A stretch of DNA of 64,000 nt from Bacilli bacterium (GCA_900771805.1 CAAGPL010000009.1:15537-79536), one strand, 5' to 3'. Counted from the first letter of the stretch, positions 6,596-15,333 are shown. A program made the numbers and translations. Notes: generated by a model from the letters alone, not told the origin.

Positions 6596-7760
6596 AGGAT
6601 ATGTAAAAATAAGTATTGTTGGAAAAAATCCTGATTTTTTTTTAAAGCGTTATTGTATAAATAATTTTAATTTTTGGGATTATAAAAAATTAAATTATAA
6701 TAAAATTACCATTAAATTATCTTTTGAGGATTATCTTTTGCTTATAAGTAAAAAAAGTATTTATGATATAAAAATAATTAAATTTTATGGATTAATTAAA
6801 TATATTAATTATATTAAAAATAATTATTTATTTTTAATTTGTTTTTTAATATCAATTATTTTTCTTATTTTTCTTAGTAATTTATGTTTTGATATTGAAG
6901 TTGTTCATAATGATAAAAAAGTAAGAAAAATCATAATAGAAAATTTAAATGATAATGGTATAAAAAAATTTTATATTATACCAAATTATGATAAACGAAA
7001 AAAAATAATAGAAAAAATTATTCAAAAAAACAAAAATCAAATAGAATGGCTTGAAATTGAAAGAAAAGGTAGTAAATTAATCGTTAAAGTAACAGAAAGA
7101 AGAATAAATAAAAAAGAACAAAAATTAAATCCAAGACATATTGTTGCTAAAAAAAGAGGAATAATTAAAAAAATAGAAGCTCAAAATGGAGTTATTCTAA
7201 AAAAGATAAATGACTATGTAGAAAAAGGAGATGTAATAATATCGGGGGATATTATTAAAGATGAAACGGTAAAAGATAAAATAGTTGCAAATGGTACTAT
7301 TTATGCAGAGACATGGTATAAAGTAAAAGTAGAATATCCTTTATATTATAAAGAAACTAGATATCTTAATGAAGTTAAAAATAATATTATTATAAGTTTT
7401 TTAAATAAAAAATTATATGTAAGAAAAAATTATACCAATTCTTATTTAGAAAAGAAAAACATTTTAATTTATGATAAAATTTTTCCATTTAATGTAAGTA
7501 TGGAAAAACAAAGAAAAACTAAAACATTTAAGCAAATTTTAAATTATGAAGAAGCACTTAAAAAGGCTAATTTACTTGCCGAAAAAAAGATTTTATCAGG
7601 TCTTTTAAAAGATGAACATATAATAAGCAAAAAAACTTTGAATTTTAATGTTTATGAGAGTAAAATAGTTGTAGATGTATTTTTTAAAGTATATGAAAAT
7701 ATAACTGATTACTTAGATGTTGATTTAAGTTTAATTAAAATAACACCTAAAACTAATTAA
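6588..7760 (+). CDS. yqfD: Sporulation protein YqfD (SpoIV-associated)
   Basis: About 390 residues. An N-terminal ~80-residue domain is followed by one membrane segment (about residues 80-103). A long extracytoplasmic part with POTRA-like alpha/beta character follows, including WLEIERKGSKLIVKVTER and the family-typical PRHIVAKKRGIIKKIEAQNG and YVEKGDVIISGDI. YqfD is a mother-cell protein needed for efficient late sporulation. The ATG at 6588 lies inside the end of yqfC, so the two are probably coupled; a GTG at 6579 falls within the ribosome site. Confidence 0.9.
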   Translation: MNKGYVKISIVGKNPDFFLKRYCINNFNFWDYKKLNYNKITIKLSFEDYLLLISKKSIYDIKIIKFYGLIKYINYIKNNYLFLICFLISIIFLIFLSNLCFDIEVVHNDKKVRKIIIENLNDNGIKKFYIIPNYDKRKKIIEKIIQKNKNQIEWLEIERKGSKLIVKVTERRINKKEQKLNPRHIVAKKRGIIKKIEAQNGVILKKINDYVEKGDVIISGDIIKDETVKDKIVANGTIYAETWYKVKVEYPLYYKETRYLNEVKNNIIISFLNKKLYVRKNYTNSYLEKKNILIYDKIFPFNVSMEKQRKTKTFKQILNYEEALKKANLLAEKKILSGLLKDEHIISKKTLNFNVYESKIVVDVFFKVYENITDYLDVDLSLIKITPKTN

Positions 7761-7775
7761 AAAAAGAGGTTTATC

Positions 7776-8390
7776 ATGTCAAATATGTTCTTAAAAATTA
7801 TTCATAATTTATGGCCAATGCTTTTTATATTTACAATAATTATAATATCTATTAGAATAACTTATCTAATTTGTAATAAGCAAAAATTTGTTTTGTATAA
7901 AGAAATTAAAATGTTGTTTTTTCTTTTTTATATTTTACTTTTATACTATGTAGTTACTTTTCAAGATAATAATTATGGGACAAATAATTTCATTTTATTT
8001 AAAGAGATATTTAGATATAATATAACCTCTAAATTATTTTTAAGAAATGTTTTAGGTAATATAATTCTTTTTATACCACTTGGAATTTTTTCAAGTGATA
8101 TAATTAAAAATAAGACATTTATTCCTATATTTTTTATTTCTCTTATAGTTTCATGCTCAATAGAATTTGCACAAAGTATGATAGATAGAACTGCTGATAT
8201 AGATGATGTTATTTTAAATGTATTAGGTGGTATAATAGGTTACGTCTTGTATAAATATGCAAATAAAAAATTTCATAAATTTCCAAAAATTATTAAGAAT
8301 GAATTATTTTTGGATGTATTGTCTTTATTTCTAATTTTTATTATAATATATTTAGCTTTTAAGTTTAATTTTTGGAGGTTTATAGCATGA
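7776..8390 (+). CDS. VanZ-like integral membrane protein
   Basis: This 204-residue protein has about five membrane segments and the VanZ core: an N-terminal helix, VTFQD, NFILFKEI, NVLGNIILFIPLGIF, then SIEFAQSMIDRTADIDDVILNVLGGIIGY. VanZ proteins alter low-level teicoplanin resistance and may act on lipid-linked wall precursors; their biochemistry is unresolved. It sits exactly where phoH normally lies between yqfD and ybeY. Its stop overlaps the ybeY start (ATGA), so it belongs to the operon. Confidence 0.85.
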   Translation: MSNMFLKIIHNLWPMLFIFTIIIISIRITYLICNKQKFVLYKEIKMLFFLFYILLLYYVVTFQDNNYGTNNFILFKEIFRYNITSKLFLRNVLGNIILFIPLGIFSSDIIKNKTFIPIFFISLIVSCSIEFAQSMIDRTADIDDVILNVLGGIIGYVLYKYANKKFHKFPKIIKNELFLDVLSLFLIFIIIYLAFKFNFWRFIA

Positions 8391-8833
8391 ATTATTTTGA
8401 AGTAATAAATGATTGCAATGTATTATTAGAAGAAGAAAAACAAATGAAAGATTTTATAAATTATTGTATAAAAAAGTTGAAATTGAAAAACGTAATGTTT
8501 AATGTTATAATAATTGATAATAAGAAAATTCATGAAATAAATAAAAAATATAGAATGATAGATAGACCAACGGATGTAATATCTTTTGCTCTAGAAGATA
8601 ATAAAGAAAATTTTATTAGCAAAATAAGAATGTTAGGGGATATTTACATATCATATGAAAAAGTAATTTCTCAAGCACTAGATTATAATCATTCACGAGA
8701 CAGAGAATTATGTTTTTTAGCTATTCATGGATTACTTCATCTTTTAGGATATGATCATATGAATAAAGAAGATGAAATAAAAATGTTTGAATTACAGAAG
8801 GAGTTGTTAAATAGTTATGGCATCAAAAAATAA
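8387..8833 (+). CDS. ybeY: Endoribonuclease YbeY
   Basis: This 148-residue metalloprotein matures 16S rRNA 3' ends and takes part in ribosome quality control. The zinc site HGLLHLLGYDH is intact near residues 108-118, and RPTDVISFAL is the other family hallmark. The ATG at 8387 overlaps the VanZ stop and follows ggagg; an upstream in-frame ATG at 8372 precedes that site. The end overlaps dgkA by 17 nt. Confidence 0.95.
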   Translation: MNYFEVINDCNVLLEEEKQMKDFINYCIKKLKLKNVMFNVIIIDNKKIHEINKKYRMIDRPTDVISFALEDNKENFISKIRMLGDIYISYEKVISQALDYNHSRDRELCFLAIHGLLHLLGYDHMNKEDEIKMFELQKELLNSYGIKK

Positions 8834-9254
8834 GGTTAATGTTGAAATATCAAGAGGAAAATATGTTGAATCATTAAATTTAAAAAAATTAGGTTTCAAA
8901 AGAATTTTAAAAAGCTTTAAATTTTCTTTTGATGGTTTAAAATATGCATATATTCATGAACAAAGTTTACTTTTACATGTAATTGTTATGACATTTATAG
9001 TAGTTTGTGGTTTTGCATTTAAAATAAGTCCTATTCAGTGGGTAATAACACTTGTTATGGGAGCTTTAATTTTAGTTGCTGAATTATTTAACACATCAAT
9101 AGAAGCAGTAGTTGATATGGTAACAGAAGAATTTCATCCACTTGCTAAAGTTGCTAAAGATACTGCATCAGCAGCATGTTTTATTGCTGATATGACAGCA
9201 GCTGGGATGTGGCTTGTTGTTTTTGTTCCAAAAATAATTTTGTTGTTTAGGTAA
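8817..9254 (+). CDS. dgkA: Diacylglycerol/undecaprenol kinase, copy 1
   Basis: This 145-residue DgkA-family protein has a ~35-residue basic N-terminal extension, then three membrane helices. The catalytic and metal-binding motif is ELFNTSIEAVVDMV, followed by HPLAKVAKDTASAACFI. In Gram-positives this family phosphorylates undecaprenol, recycling the lipid carrier for wall and polysaccharide synthesis. The ybeY-dgkA order is typical of Bacilli. A second copy follows after 5 nt. Confidence 0.92.
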   Translation: MASKNKVNVEISRGKYVESLNLKKLGFKRILKSFKFSFDGLKYAYIHEQSLLLHVIVMTFIVVCGFAFKISPIQWVITLVMGALILVAELFNTSIEAVVDMVTEEFHPLAKVAKDTASAACFIADMTAAGMWLVVFVPKIILLFR

Positions 9255-9259
9255 TTAAT

Positions 9260-9583
9260 ATGAAAAAAATAAAGAAATTTTTTGATAGAGAACAAAATCT
9301 TTTAATTCATATAATAGCAGCTATAATTGTGACTTGTTTAGGTATAATTTTTAATATAAATAAAATGGAATGGATAATGGTATATTTTGCTGTTTTTCTA
9401 GTTATTTCATCTGAACTTTTAAATTCTTCAATAGAACTTACTGTTGATTTATATACAAAAGAGTTTAATCCTCTTGCAATGGTTGCAAAAGATACTGCTG
9501 CATCAGCAGTTACAATATCTGCTTTAATAGCAATAATAATTGGAATATATGTGTTTTTACCAAAAACTATAAGTATGTTTTAA
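9260..9583 (+). CDS. Diacylglycerol/undecaprenol kinase-like protein, copy 2
   Basis: This 107-residue paralogue of the preceding gene has three membrane helices and the same core: ELLNSSIELTVDLYTKEFNPLAMVAKDTAASAV. The Glu, Asn and Asp of the motif and the AKD segment are kept. The Ala-Val after the catalytic Glu has become Leu-Thr, and the basic N-terminal extension is absent. DgkA works as a trimer, so the two products could form mixed trimers or have different lipid substrates. It ends the operon before a terminator. Confidence 0.88.
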   Translation: MKKIKKFFDREQNLLIHIIAAIIVTCLGIIFNINKMEWIMVYFAVFLVISSELLNSSIELTVDLYTKEFNPLAMVAKDTAASAVTISALIAIIIGIYVFLPKTISMF

Positions 9584-9610
9584 AATAGTGATTTTATTCA
9601 CTTTTTTATT
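9584..9610 (+). terminator. Terminator of the yqfC-dgkA operon
   Basis: agtga / tcact stem with a 6-nt loop and a T-rich tail. Confidence 0.6.
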
Positions 9611-9646
9611 TGATATTAATACTTTAATATTTTATAGATGCTAATA

Positions 9647-9675
9647 TTGAAATTTATTTTAAATAATGATAAAAT
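9647..9675 (+). promoter_or_regulatory. Sigma-A promoter of ireB-ruvX-yrzB
   Basis: TTGAAA (9647-9652), 17-nt spacer, extended -10 TGaTAAAAT (TAAAAT 9670-9675). Confidence 0.75.
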
Positions 9676-9708
9676 AGTAGTATCTTATTAGGGATAGGAG
9701 TGATTTAT

Positions 9709-9951
9709 ATGTCTTCAACAACTTATTTATTTAATATTGAAAATATTAATGAAGCATTGGTAAAAGAAACAATTAAAGATGTTTGTGATGCTTTAAAAGA
9801 AAGAGGATATAATCCGGTAAATCAGTTAGTAGGTTACTTAATGAGTGGTGATCCTGGTTATATTTCAAATCATAAAGAAGCTAGAAATAAAATTCTTAAA
9901 ATTGATAGAAGTAAAATTCTAGAAATTTTATTAAAGGAATACTTAAATTAA
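9709..9951 (+). CDS. ireB: IreB family regulatory phosphoprotein
   Basis: 80 residues; the family (UPF0297, YrzL) is strongly conserved and the match covers the whole length, including ALKERGYNPVNQLVGYLMSGDPGYI. In Enterococcus IreB is phosphorylated on an N-terminal Thr by the PASTA kinase IreK and influences wall-stress resistance. The T-T pair just after the start fits that site. I chose the ATG at 9709, 8 nt after aggag. It overlaps ruvX by one base. Confidence 0.92.
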   Translation: MSSTTYLFNIENINEALVKETIKDVCDALKERGYNPVNQLVGYLMSGDPGYISNHKEARNKILKIDRSKILEILLKEYLN

Positions 9952-10382
9952 TGAGAATAATAGGGTTGGATTTAGGAACTAAAACTCTTGGTGTTGCAAT
10001 AAGTGATCAAACTGAAACAATAGCAAGTGGTGTAACTACACTTAGATTTAGTGAAAATGAATCTGAAAATTGTTTTGATGAATTAAGAAAAATAATTGAA
10101 CTTTATAATGCTAAACTAATTGTTATAGGTCTTCCTAAAAACATGAATAATACATGTGGTGAAGCTACTTTAAGAACTGAAAATTTTTCTAGAAAACTTA
10201 AAGAAGAGTTTAATATAGAAGTTGTAATGCAGGATGAAAGATTATCTTCTGTTGCAGCCAATAATGTTTTATTATTAGCTGATTTATCTAGAAAAAAAAG
10301 AAAGTCTAAAGTAGATACAGTAGCGGCAACAATAATTTTGCAAAGTTATTTAGATATAAGAAAGGGACAGAAAAATGGATAA
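9951..10382 (+). CDS. ruvX: Pre-16S rRNA nuclease YqgF/RuvX
   Basis: This 143-residue RNase H-fold protein has the motifs LDLGTKTLGVAISD (first acidic residue), VIGLPKNMN, and QDERLSS...KVDTVAATIILQSYL near the end. YqgF processes the 16S 5' end in E. coli and is a proposed Holliday-junction resolvase. The ATG shares a base with the ireB stop, and the end overlaps yrzB by 8 nt. This gene order is common in Bacilli. Confidence 0.95.
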   Translation: MRIIGLDLGTKTLGVAISDQTETIASGVTTLRFSENESENCFDELRKIIELYNAKLIVIGLPKNMNNTCGEATLRTENFSRKLKEEFNIEVVMQDERLSSVAANNVLLLADLSRKKRKSKVDTVAATIILQSYLDIRKGQKNG

Positions 10383-10668
10383 CATGGAAACAAAAAAAGA
10401 TAATACTTTTACTATAATAGGTGATAATGGAGAAGAAATAAAATGTGAAATTTTATTTACATATGAAGATGAAAAAACTAAGAAAAATTATATGGCATAT
10501 ACAGATAACACCTTAGATGAAGAAGGTAATACAAAGGTTTATGCATCAATATTTAATCCAGAAGAGGAAAATCCTGTACTTCTTCCAATTGAAACTGATG
10601 AAGAATGGAAACTTATTGAAGGAATTTTAACTTCATTATCAGCAGACGATGAAAATAACGAGGCGTAA
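10375..10668 (+). CDS. yrzB: DUF1292 protein YrzB
   Basis: This acidic 97-residue protein has the DUF1292 pattern FTIIGDNGEEIKCEILFTYEDEKTKKNYMAYTD and the terminal acidic tail. Its function is unknown, but the gene follows ruvX across many Bacillota. In most Bacilli mltG comes next; here the operon ends instead with a short terminator over the stop codon. Confidence 0.9.
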   Translation: MDNMETKKDNTFTIIGDNGEEIKCEILFTYEDEKTKKNYMAYTDNTLDEEGNTKVYASIFNPEEENPVLLPIETDEEWKLIEGILTSLSADDENNEA

Positions 10669-10680
10669 AGCCTTTTTTAT
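10660..10680 (+). terminator. Short terminator after yrzB
   Basis: aggc / gcct stem with a 5-nt loop over the stop codon, then six Ts. The stem is short. Confidence 0.5.
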
Positions 10681-10737
10681 TTTTAAATAATTATAACTAT
10701 TTAATTACTCATTTGTTATCTTTATATTGCTATTTAG

Positions 10738-10767
10738 TTGATTTTTATAATAATAAAATGATATAAT
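10738..10767 (+). promoter_or_regulatory. Sigma-A promoter of trmR-trhP1-trhP2
   Basis: TTGATT (10738-10743), 18-nt spacer, TATAAT (10762-10767). Confidence 0.65.
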
Positions 10768-10793
10768 TATGTAAGAATTTGGGTGGTGTTGTT

Positions 10794-11417
10794 ATGGATA
10801 TGGAATTTTTAATTCGAAAAATGGAAAAATATGCTGATGAAAAAGGAATTCCAATAATGGAGAAGGATGGAATTAGATTTTTAACTGAATTTATTAAATT
10901 AAATAAGGTAAAAAACATATTAGAAATAGGAAGTGCTATTGGATATTCTGCAATATGTATGGCAAATGTTAGTGATGATATTACAATAACATCTATAGAA
11001 AGGGATAAAGATAGATATATTGAAGCTGTTAAAAATGTTAAAAATGCTAATTTAGATCATAGAATAACACTTGTATTAGCAGATGCTTTAGAATTTAAAA
11101 CAAATGAAAAATTTGATTTAATTTTTATTGATGCTGCTAAAAGTCAGTATATGAAGTTTTTTAATAATTTTTCATTAAATTTAAACGATAAAGGATATAT
11201 AATAACAGATAATATAAAATTTCATGGACTTGCATTTTCTGATAAATCAAAATTATCTAGAAATTTAAGACAATTAATAGGTAAATTAGAAAATTATATT
11301 GATTTTTTAAAGAATAATAAAGATTTTAAAACTAGATTTTTTGACATAGGTGATGGAGTTGCAATTTCTGTTAAAAGGAAGAAAAATGATGAGACAAATG
11401 TTAATAAAGATAAATAA
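10794..11417 (+). CDS. trmR: tRNA 5-hydroxyuridine methyltransferase TrmR (YrrM)
   Basis: This 207-residue class I methyltransferase resembles catechol O-methyltransferases. It has the SAM site ILEIGSAIGYSAICMA, the acidic residue in TSIERD and the metal-binding FDLIFIDAAKSQY. In Bacillus TrmR converts ho5U34 to mo5U34 in tRNA, and its substrate is made by the TrhP proteins encoded next. That neighbourhood makes TrmR more likely than a generic O-methyltransferase. The ATG at 10794 follows gggtgg. The end overlaps trhP1. Confidence 0.85.
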   Translation: MDMEFLIRKMEKYADEKGIPIMEKDGIRFLTEFIKLNKVKNILEIGSAIGYSAICMANVSDDITITSIERDKDRYIEAVKNVKNANLDHRITLVLADALEFKTNEKFDLIFIDAAKSQYMKFFNNFSLNLNDKGYIITDNIKFHGLAFSDKSKLSRNLRQLIGKLENYIDFLKNNKDFKTRFFDIGDGVAISVKRKKNDETNVNKDK

Positions 11418-12216
11418 AGAAGAAGAATTATTATACCCAGCTAGTGGGTATATTTTAGGTGTTAGAAATTATTCTATTTGCTTTAGTAAATCCTTTAGTT
11501 TAGATGAAATAAAAAAAATAAAAGATGAAAATAGAGACAAAAAAATATTTGTATCACTAAATAGATTAATATTTAATGATGAACTTGAATTATATAAAAA
11601 CACATTAAAAAAATTAGATAATATGAATTTAGATGGCATAATAGTAGGGGATATAGCAGCATTAACTTATAATTTGAAAACAAGACTTATTTTAGATCAG
11701 ATGCATCTAAATAATTCGTCATATAGTATAAAACATTATTTTGATAATAATGTTTCTGGTTTTGTTTTAACAAATGATATAACATTAGATGAAATTAATA
11801 AAATAAAAGAAAATAATAAAAATGCAGTATTATTTAAACAAGTATTTGGGCTTCCACATCTATCAACATCAAGAAGAAAATTAGTAAGTAATTATTTAAA
11901 TTATTTTAAACTAAATAAAGATAGCAATTTATACGAAATAAAAGAAAATAATAAAGATGGTTCTTATTATATATATGAAGATTATTTTGGTACTCATATA
12001 TTATCTAAGTATCCTATTAACCTTCTTAAATATATTAATTTGCTTGACGTAGATTATTTTATCTTTGATAGTTTTTTACTTAAAACGAATGAATTCGTAT
12101 ATGATGCTTTTTATACAAAAGATTTAAGTTTAAACGAAAAAATAAATGATACTTTTAATGCTAATGAAGGGTTTATAAACAAAGAAACGATTTATAAGGT
12201 GAAGAAAAATGATTAA
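11386..12216 (+). CDS. trhP1: U32 family tRNA hydroxylation protein TrhP1 (YrrN-like)
   Basis: This ~276-residue member of the U32 family lacks the Cys cluster of its larger neighbour, as TrhP1/YrrN proteins do. Visible patterns include IFVSLNRLIFNDEL, GIIVGDIAAL and LPHLSTSRRKLVSNY. With TrhP2 it makes 5-hydroxyuridine at tRNA position 34 using prephenate-derived chemistry. The start ATG at 11386 follows aaaggaag and lies inside trmR; the gene overlaps trhP2 by 8 nt, so the three are coupled. It is divergent, so the subfamily rests mainly on position. Confidence 0.8.
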   Translation: MMRQMLIKINKEEELLYPASGYILGVRNYSICFSKSFSLDEIKKIKDENRDKKIFVSLNRLIFNDELELYKNTLKKLDNMNLDGIIVGDIAALTYNLKTRLILDQMHLNNSSYSIKHYFDNNVSGFVLTNDITLDEINKIKENNKNAVLFKQVFGLPHLSTSRRKLVSNYLNYFKLNKDSNLYEIKENNKDGSYYIYEDYFGTHILSKYPINLLKYINLLDVDYFIFDSFLLKTNEFVYDAFYTKDLSLNEKINDTFNANEGFINKETIYKVKKND

Positions 12217-13420
12217 GAAACCAGAAATTTTAGCACCTGCAGGTGATTTAGAAAGATTAAAATGGGCAATTTTATATGGAGCAGATGCAGTATACTTAGG
12301 TGGTACTAATTATAGTTTAAGAGCTAATGCAAAGAATTTTACTATAGATGAAATAAAAGAAGGTGTTTTGTTTGCACATAGTAAAAATGCTAAAGTATAT
12401 GTTACGGTTAATATTGTTTTTCATGATAAAGATGTAGAAAACTTAGGTAATTATCTAAAAAAATTATATGAAATTGGTGTAGATGCTGTTATATTTAGTG
12501 ACCCTTTAGTTATTGATGTAAGAAAAAAATATGCACCATTATTACCACTTCATTTAAGTACTCAGGCATCTGTTTTAAATAAAGATGCTTGTATGTATTA
12601 TAAAAAAATGGGAGTAACACGAATTGTTTTAGCACGTGAATGTAGTAAAAAAGATATAGAAAATATAATTAATGAAACTGGTATTGAAATTGAAACTTTT
12701 ATTCATGGTGCTATGTGTACTAATTTATCAGGTAGATGTGTTTTATCAAATTATTTTACTAATCGTGATGCAAATAGAGGTGGTTGTTGTCAAGTATGTA
12801 GATTTAATTTTGATTTATTTGATGAAAAAAATAAAATGCTATCTACAAATTCAAACTTTTCAATAGCGCCAAAAGACTTATCATTAGTTAAATATATTAA
12901 AGATATGATTGATATTGGAATTTCATCTTTTAAATTAGAAGGAAGGATGAGATCTGTTTATTATGTTTCAACTTTAGTTAGAGTATATAGAAAATTAATT
13001 GATTTATATTGTACTAATACGTTAAATGATGCATATATTAATAAAGCAATAAAAATATTATATAGATGTGCTAATCGAGAAGTTGCAGCGCAATTTTTTA
13101 ATAAAATGCCTGATTATAATGAACAATACTATTCAAATAAAAGACAAGAAGACTCTAATCAAGACTTTTTAGGAGTTGTACTTAAGTATGACGAAATAAA
13201 CAAAGAATTAATAATAGAACAAAGAAATTATTTTAAAAAAGGTGATAAAGTAATGATCTTCGAACCAAATGGTGATGATTATTTTATGAAAATTGACTAT
13301 GTAAAAGATGAATTTGGTAATCAAATAGATGTTGCAAGGCATCCTAAAGAAATTATTAGAATAAATTGTGATAAAAAAATAAGTAAATATGCAATTATGT
13401 GTGTCAACTTTTTAGATTGA
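12209..13420 (+). CDS. trhP2: U32 family tRNA hydroxylation protein TrhP2 (YrrO)
   Basis: This 403-residue U32 protein has the signature ETFIHGAMCTNLSGRCVLS and a second Cys pair in GGCCQVC; the four Cys are the iron-sulfur ligands proposed for this family. It opens with PEILAPAGDLERLKWAILYGADAVYLGG, typical of U32 barrels. It works with TrhP1 and TrmR in wobble-uridine modification. udk, which usually follows in Bacillus, is absent, and greA comes next with its own promoter over the TGA stop. Confidence 0.92.
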   Translation: MIKKPEILAPAGDLERLKWAILYGADAVYLGGTNYSLRANAKNFTIDEIKEGVLFAHSKNAKVYVTVNIVFHDKDVENLGNYLKKLYEIGVDAVIFSDPLVIDVRKKYAPLLPLHLSTQASVLNKDACMYYKKMGVTRIVLARECSKKDIENIINETGIEIETFIHGAMCTNLSGRCVLSNYFTNRDANRGGCCQVCRFNFDLFDEKNKMLSTNSNFSIAPKDLSLVKYIKDMIDIGISSFKLEGRMRSVYYVSTLVRVYRKLIDLYCTNTLNDAYINKAIKILYRCANREVAAQFFNKMPDYNEQYYSNKRQEDSNQDFLGVVLKYDEINKELIIEQRNYFKKGDKVMIFEPNGDDYFMKIDYVKDEFGNQIDVARHPKEIIRINCDKKISKYAIMCVNFLD

Positions 13421-13445
13421 CAAAAGTACAAAAATATAGTATCAT
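13417..13445 (+). promoter_or_regulatory. Promoter of greA
   Basis: A perfect TTGACA (13417-13422) that includes the trhP2 stop codon, 17-nt spacer, TATCAT (13440-13445). The -35 is also half of a TGTCAA/TTGACA inverted repeat. Confidence 0.65.
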
Positions 13446-13477
13446 TATAGCCAGTTTTGTAAAAAGAGGTGAAACTT

Positions 13478-13951
13478 ATGAAAAAAGATTCAAGGGAAAT
13501 ATATTTAACTAGTGAAGGCTTTTTGAAATTAGAAGAAGAGTTAGATCATTTAAAGAAGGTAGAACGTCCTGATGTTATTAATGCCTTAAAAGAAGCTAGA
13601 GCACAAGGAGATTTATCTGAAAATGCTGAGTATTCATCTGCAAGAGAACGTCAAGGAAAATTAGAAGGAAGAATAAAAGAAATTGAATATACTTTAGAAA
13701 ATGCAATAATAATAGAAAATAATAATGATGGTAAAATTAAAGTTGGTTCTGTTATAACTATAAAATATGATGATGACGATGATGAAGAAGAATATACTAT
13801 TGTAGGAACTAATGAAGCAGACCCATTTTCTAATAAAATTTCTAATGAATCTCCAATTGCAAAGGCTGTAATTGGTAAAAAGCAAGGAGATAAAGTATCT
13901 GTTGATTCTCCTAATGGGAGTTTTAATATAGAAATATTAAAGATAGCATAA
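13478..13951 (+). CDS. greA: Transcription elongation factor GreA
   Basis: 157 residues, the usual GreA length. The N-terminal coiled coil carries the acidic tip needed for RNA cleavage (ARAQGDLSENAEYSSARE), and the C-terminal FKBP-like domain ends SPNGSFNIEILKI. It rescues backtracked RNA polymerase by stimulating transcript cleavage. I chose the ATG at 13478, 5 nt after agaggtga; the in-frame GTG at 13469 is part of that site. It is flanked by its own promoter and terminator. Confidence 0.97.
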   Translation: MKKDSREIYLTSEGFLKLEEELDHLKKVERPDVINALKEARAQGDLSENAEYSSARERQGKLEGRIKEIEYTLENAIIIENNNDGKIKVGSVITIKYDDDDDEEEYTIVGTNEADPFSNKISNESPIAKAVIGKKQGDKVSVDSPNGSFNIEILKIA

Positions 13952-13969
13952 GTATTGTCTATCTTTTTT
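13939..13969 (+). terminator. Terminator after greA
   Basis: aaagatag / ctatcttt stem with a 12-nt loop and T run, overlapping the greA stop. Confidence 0.75.
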
Positions 13970-13993
13970 GTTTACAATATTTAACTTTAAGAC

Positions 13994-14022
13994 TTGTAAA
14001 ACAAAGTTAAATAAGATATAAT
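13994..14022 (+). promoter_or_regulatory. Sigma-A promoter of tig
   Basis: TTGTAA (13994-13999), 17-nt spacer, TATAAT (14017-14022). Confidence 0.7.
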
Positions 14023-14051
14023 ACTAATTGATTTAGAAAGGACCTGATAAT

Positions 14052-15323
14052 ATGGAAAATAAAGAAAAAAAAGAAAAGAAAGCAAAAAATGTTCATGAAA
14101 TTTTAATTGAAATAAATGGTAGCGACTGGCAAGAAAAATTAGATGAAACTTTTAAAAAAGTTATAAAAAAAGTAAAAATAGATGGTTTTAGACCAGGAAA
14201 AGCTCCAAGAAATATATATGAACAAAAATATGGAAAACAAGCTTTGGTTATAGAAGCAGTTGATGATAATATGCAAAAAGCATATGAAATGGCTTTAGAA
14301 AAGTTTGATAAAGAACCTATCATGCAACCTACAGTTGCAATAAAAAAGGCAGATAATGAAGGTGTAATTTATGTATTTACTTTTACTACAAAGCCTGAAG
14401 TTAAAATAAAAAAATATACTAATTTAGATGTTAAAAAAGCTCCTGTTAAAATAACTTCTAAAGATGTAAAAGAAGAAATTGAAAAATTACAAAAAGAATA
14501 TGCAGATTTACAAGTAAAGGAAGGAAAAGCTGAAAAAGGTGATACTGTTATAATTGATTTTGAAGGCTTTTTAGATGGTAAAGCATTTGAAGGTGGTAAA
14601 AGTGAAAATTATGCTTTAGAATTAGGCAGTGGTTCATTTATACCTGGATTTGAAGATGCATTAATTGGATCTAAAAAAGATGATAAAAAAGATGTTAATG
14701 TAACTTTTCCAGAAGATTATCATGCTGAAGAATTAAAAGGTAAACCAGTTACATTTAAAGTATTAGTACATGAAGTTAAAACTAAGGTATATCCTGAATT
14801 AAATGAAGACTTTTTCTTAGATTTAGGTTTAGAGGATGTAAAAACTAAAGAAGATTTAGAAAAAACTATAAAAGAAACTATGACTGAACAAAAAGAGTAT
14901 GAGGCTGAAAATAAGTATGTTGATGATTTATTTGAAGCATTACTTAAAGAAACAACTGTTGATGTACCTCATGAGTTAGTTCACGAAGAATTAGATAGAA
15001 TGGTAGCACAATACGAAGAAAGATTAAAAATGCAAGGTATTACTTTAGATCAATTTTATAAATTTACTAATTCATCAGAAGAGCAAATAAAATCTCAAAT
15101 GCATGATGAAGCTGAAAAGAGAGTTAAACTTCGTTTTGCAATAGATGCAATAATTGATTTAGAAAAAATAGTTGCTACAGATGAAGAAGCATTAAAAGAT
15201 GCAGAAGAAAAAGCTAAGAAGCATGGTATGAAAAAAGATGAATATATCAATGCTTTTGGTGGTCTTGAAATGCTTAAGTATGATATTAAAGTACAAAAAG
15301 TATTAGATATATTAAAGAAGTAA
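14052..15323 (+). CDS. tig: Trigger factor (ribosome-bound chaperone)
   Basis: 423 residues in three parts. The ribosome-binding domain includes the signature region DGFRPGKAPRNIYEQKYG. The FKBP-type prolyl isomerase domain spans about residues 155-245 (GDTVIIDFEGFLDGKAFEGG...LGSGSFIPGFEDALIG). The C-terminal helical chaperone arms follow, with VPHELVHEELDRMVAQYE. It binds the ribosome exit tunnel and shields nascent chains. Its N terminus is unusually Lys-rich (five Lys-Glu pairs right after Met). clpX, which normally follows tig, is absent; lon is next. Confidence 0.97.
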   Translation: MENKEKKEKKAKNVHEILIEINGSDWQEKLDETFKKVIKKVKIDGFRPGKAPRNIYEQKYGKQALVIEAVDDNMQKAYEMALEKFDKEPIMQPTVAIKKADNEGVIYVFTFTTKPEVKIKKYTNLDVKKAPVKITSKDVKEEIEKLQKEYADLQVKEGKAEKGDTVIIDFEGFLDGKAFEGGKSENYALELGSGSFIPGFEDALIGSKKDDKKDVNVTFPEDYHAEELKGKPVTFKVLVHEVKTKVYPELNEDFFLDLGLEDVKTKEDLEKTIKETMTEQKEYEAENKYVDDLFEALLKETTVDVPHELVHEELDRMVAQYEERLKMQGITLDQFYKFTNSSEEQIKSQMHDEAEKRVKLRFAIDAIIDLEKIVATDEEALKDAEEKAKKHGMKKDEYINAFGGLEMLKYDIKVQKVLDILKK

Positions 15324-15333
15324 CTAAATTATG

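Noticed and set aside
13405..13422. TGTCAA/TTGACA inverted repeat before greA as an operator
   Set aside because: One arm is the -35 itself and the other lies in trhP2 codons; a 6-bp match at this distance is not convincing without comparison.
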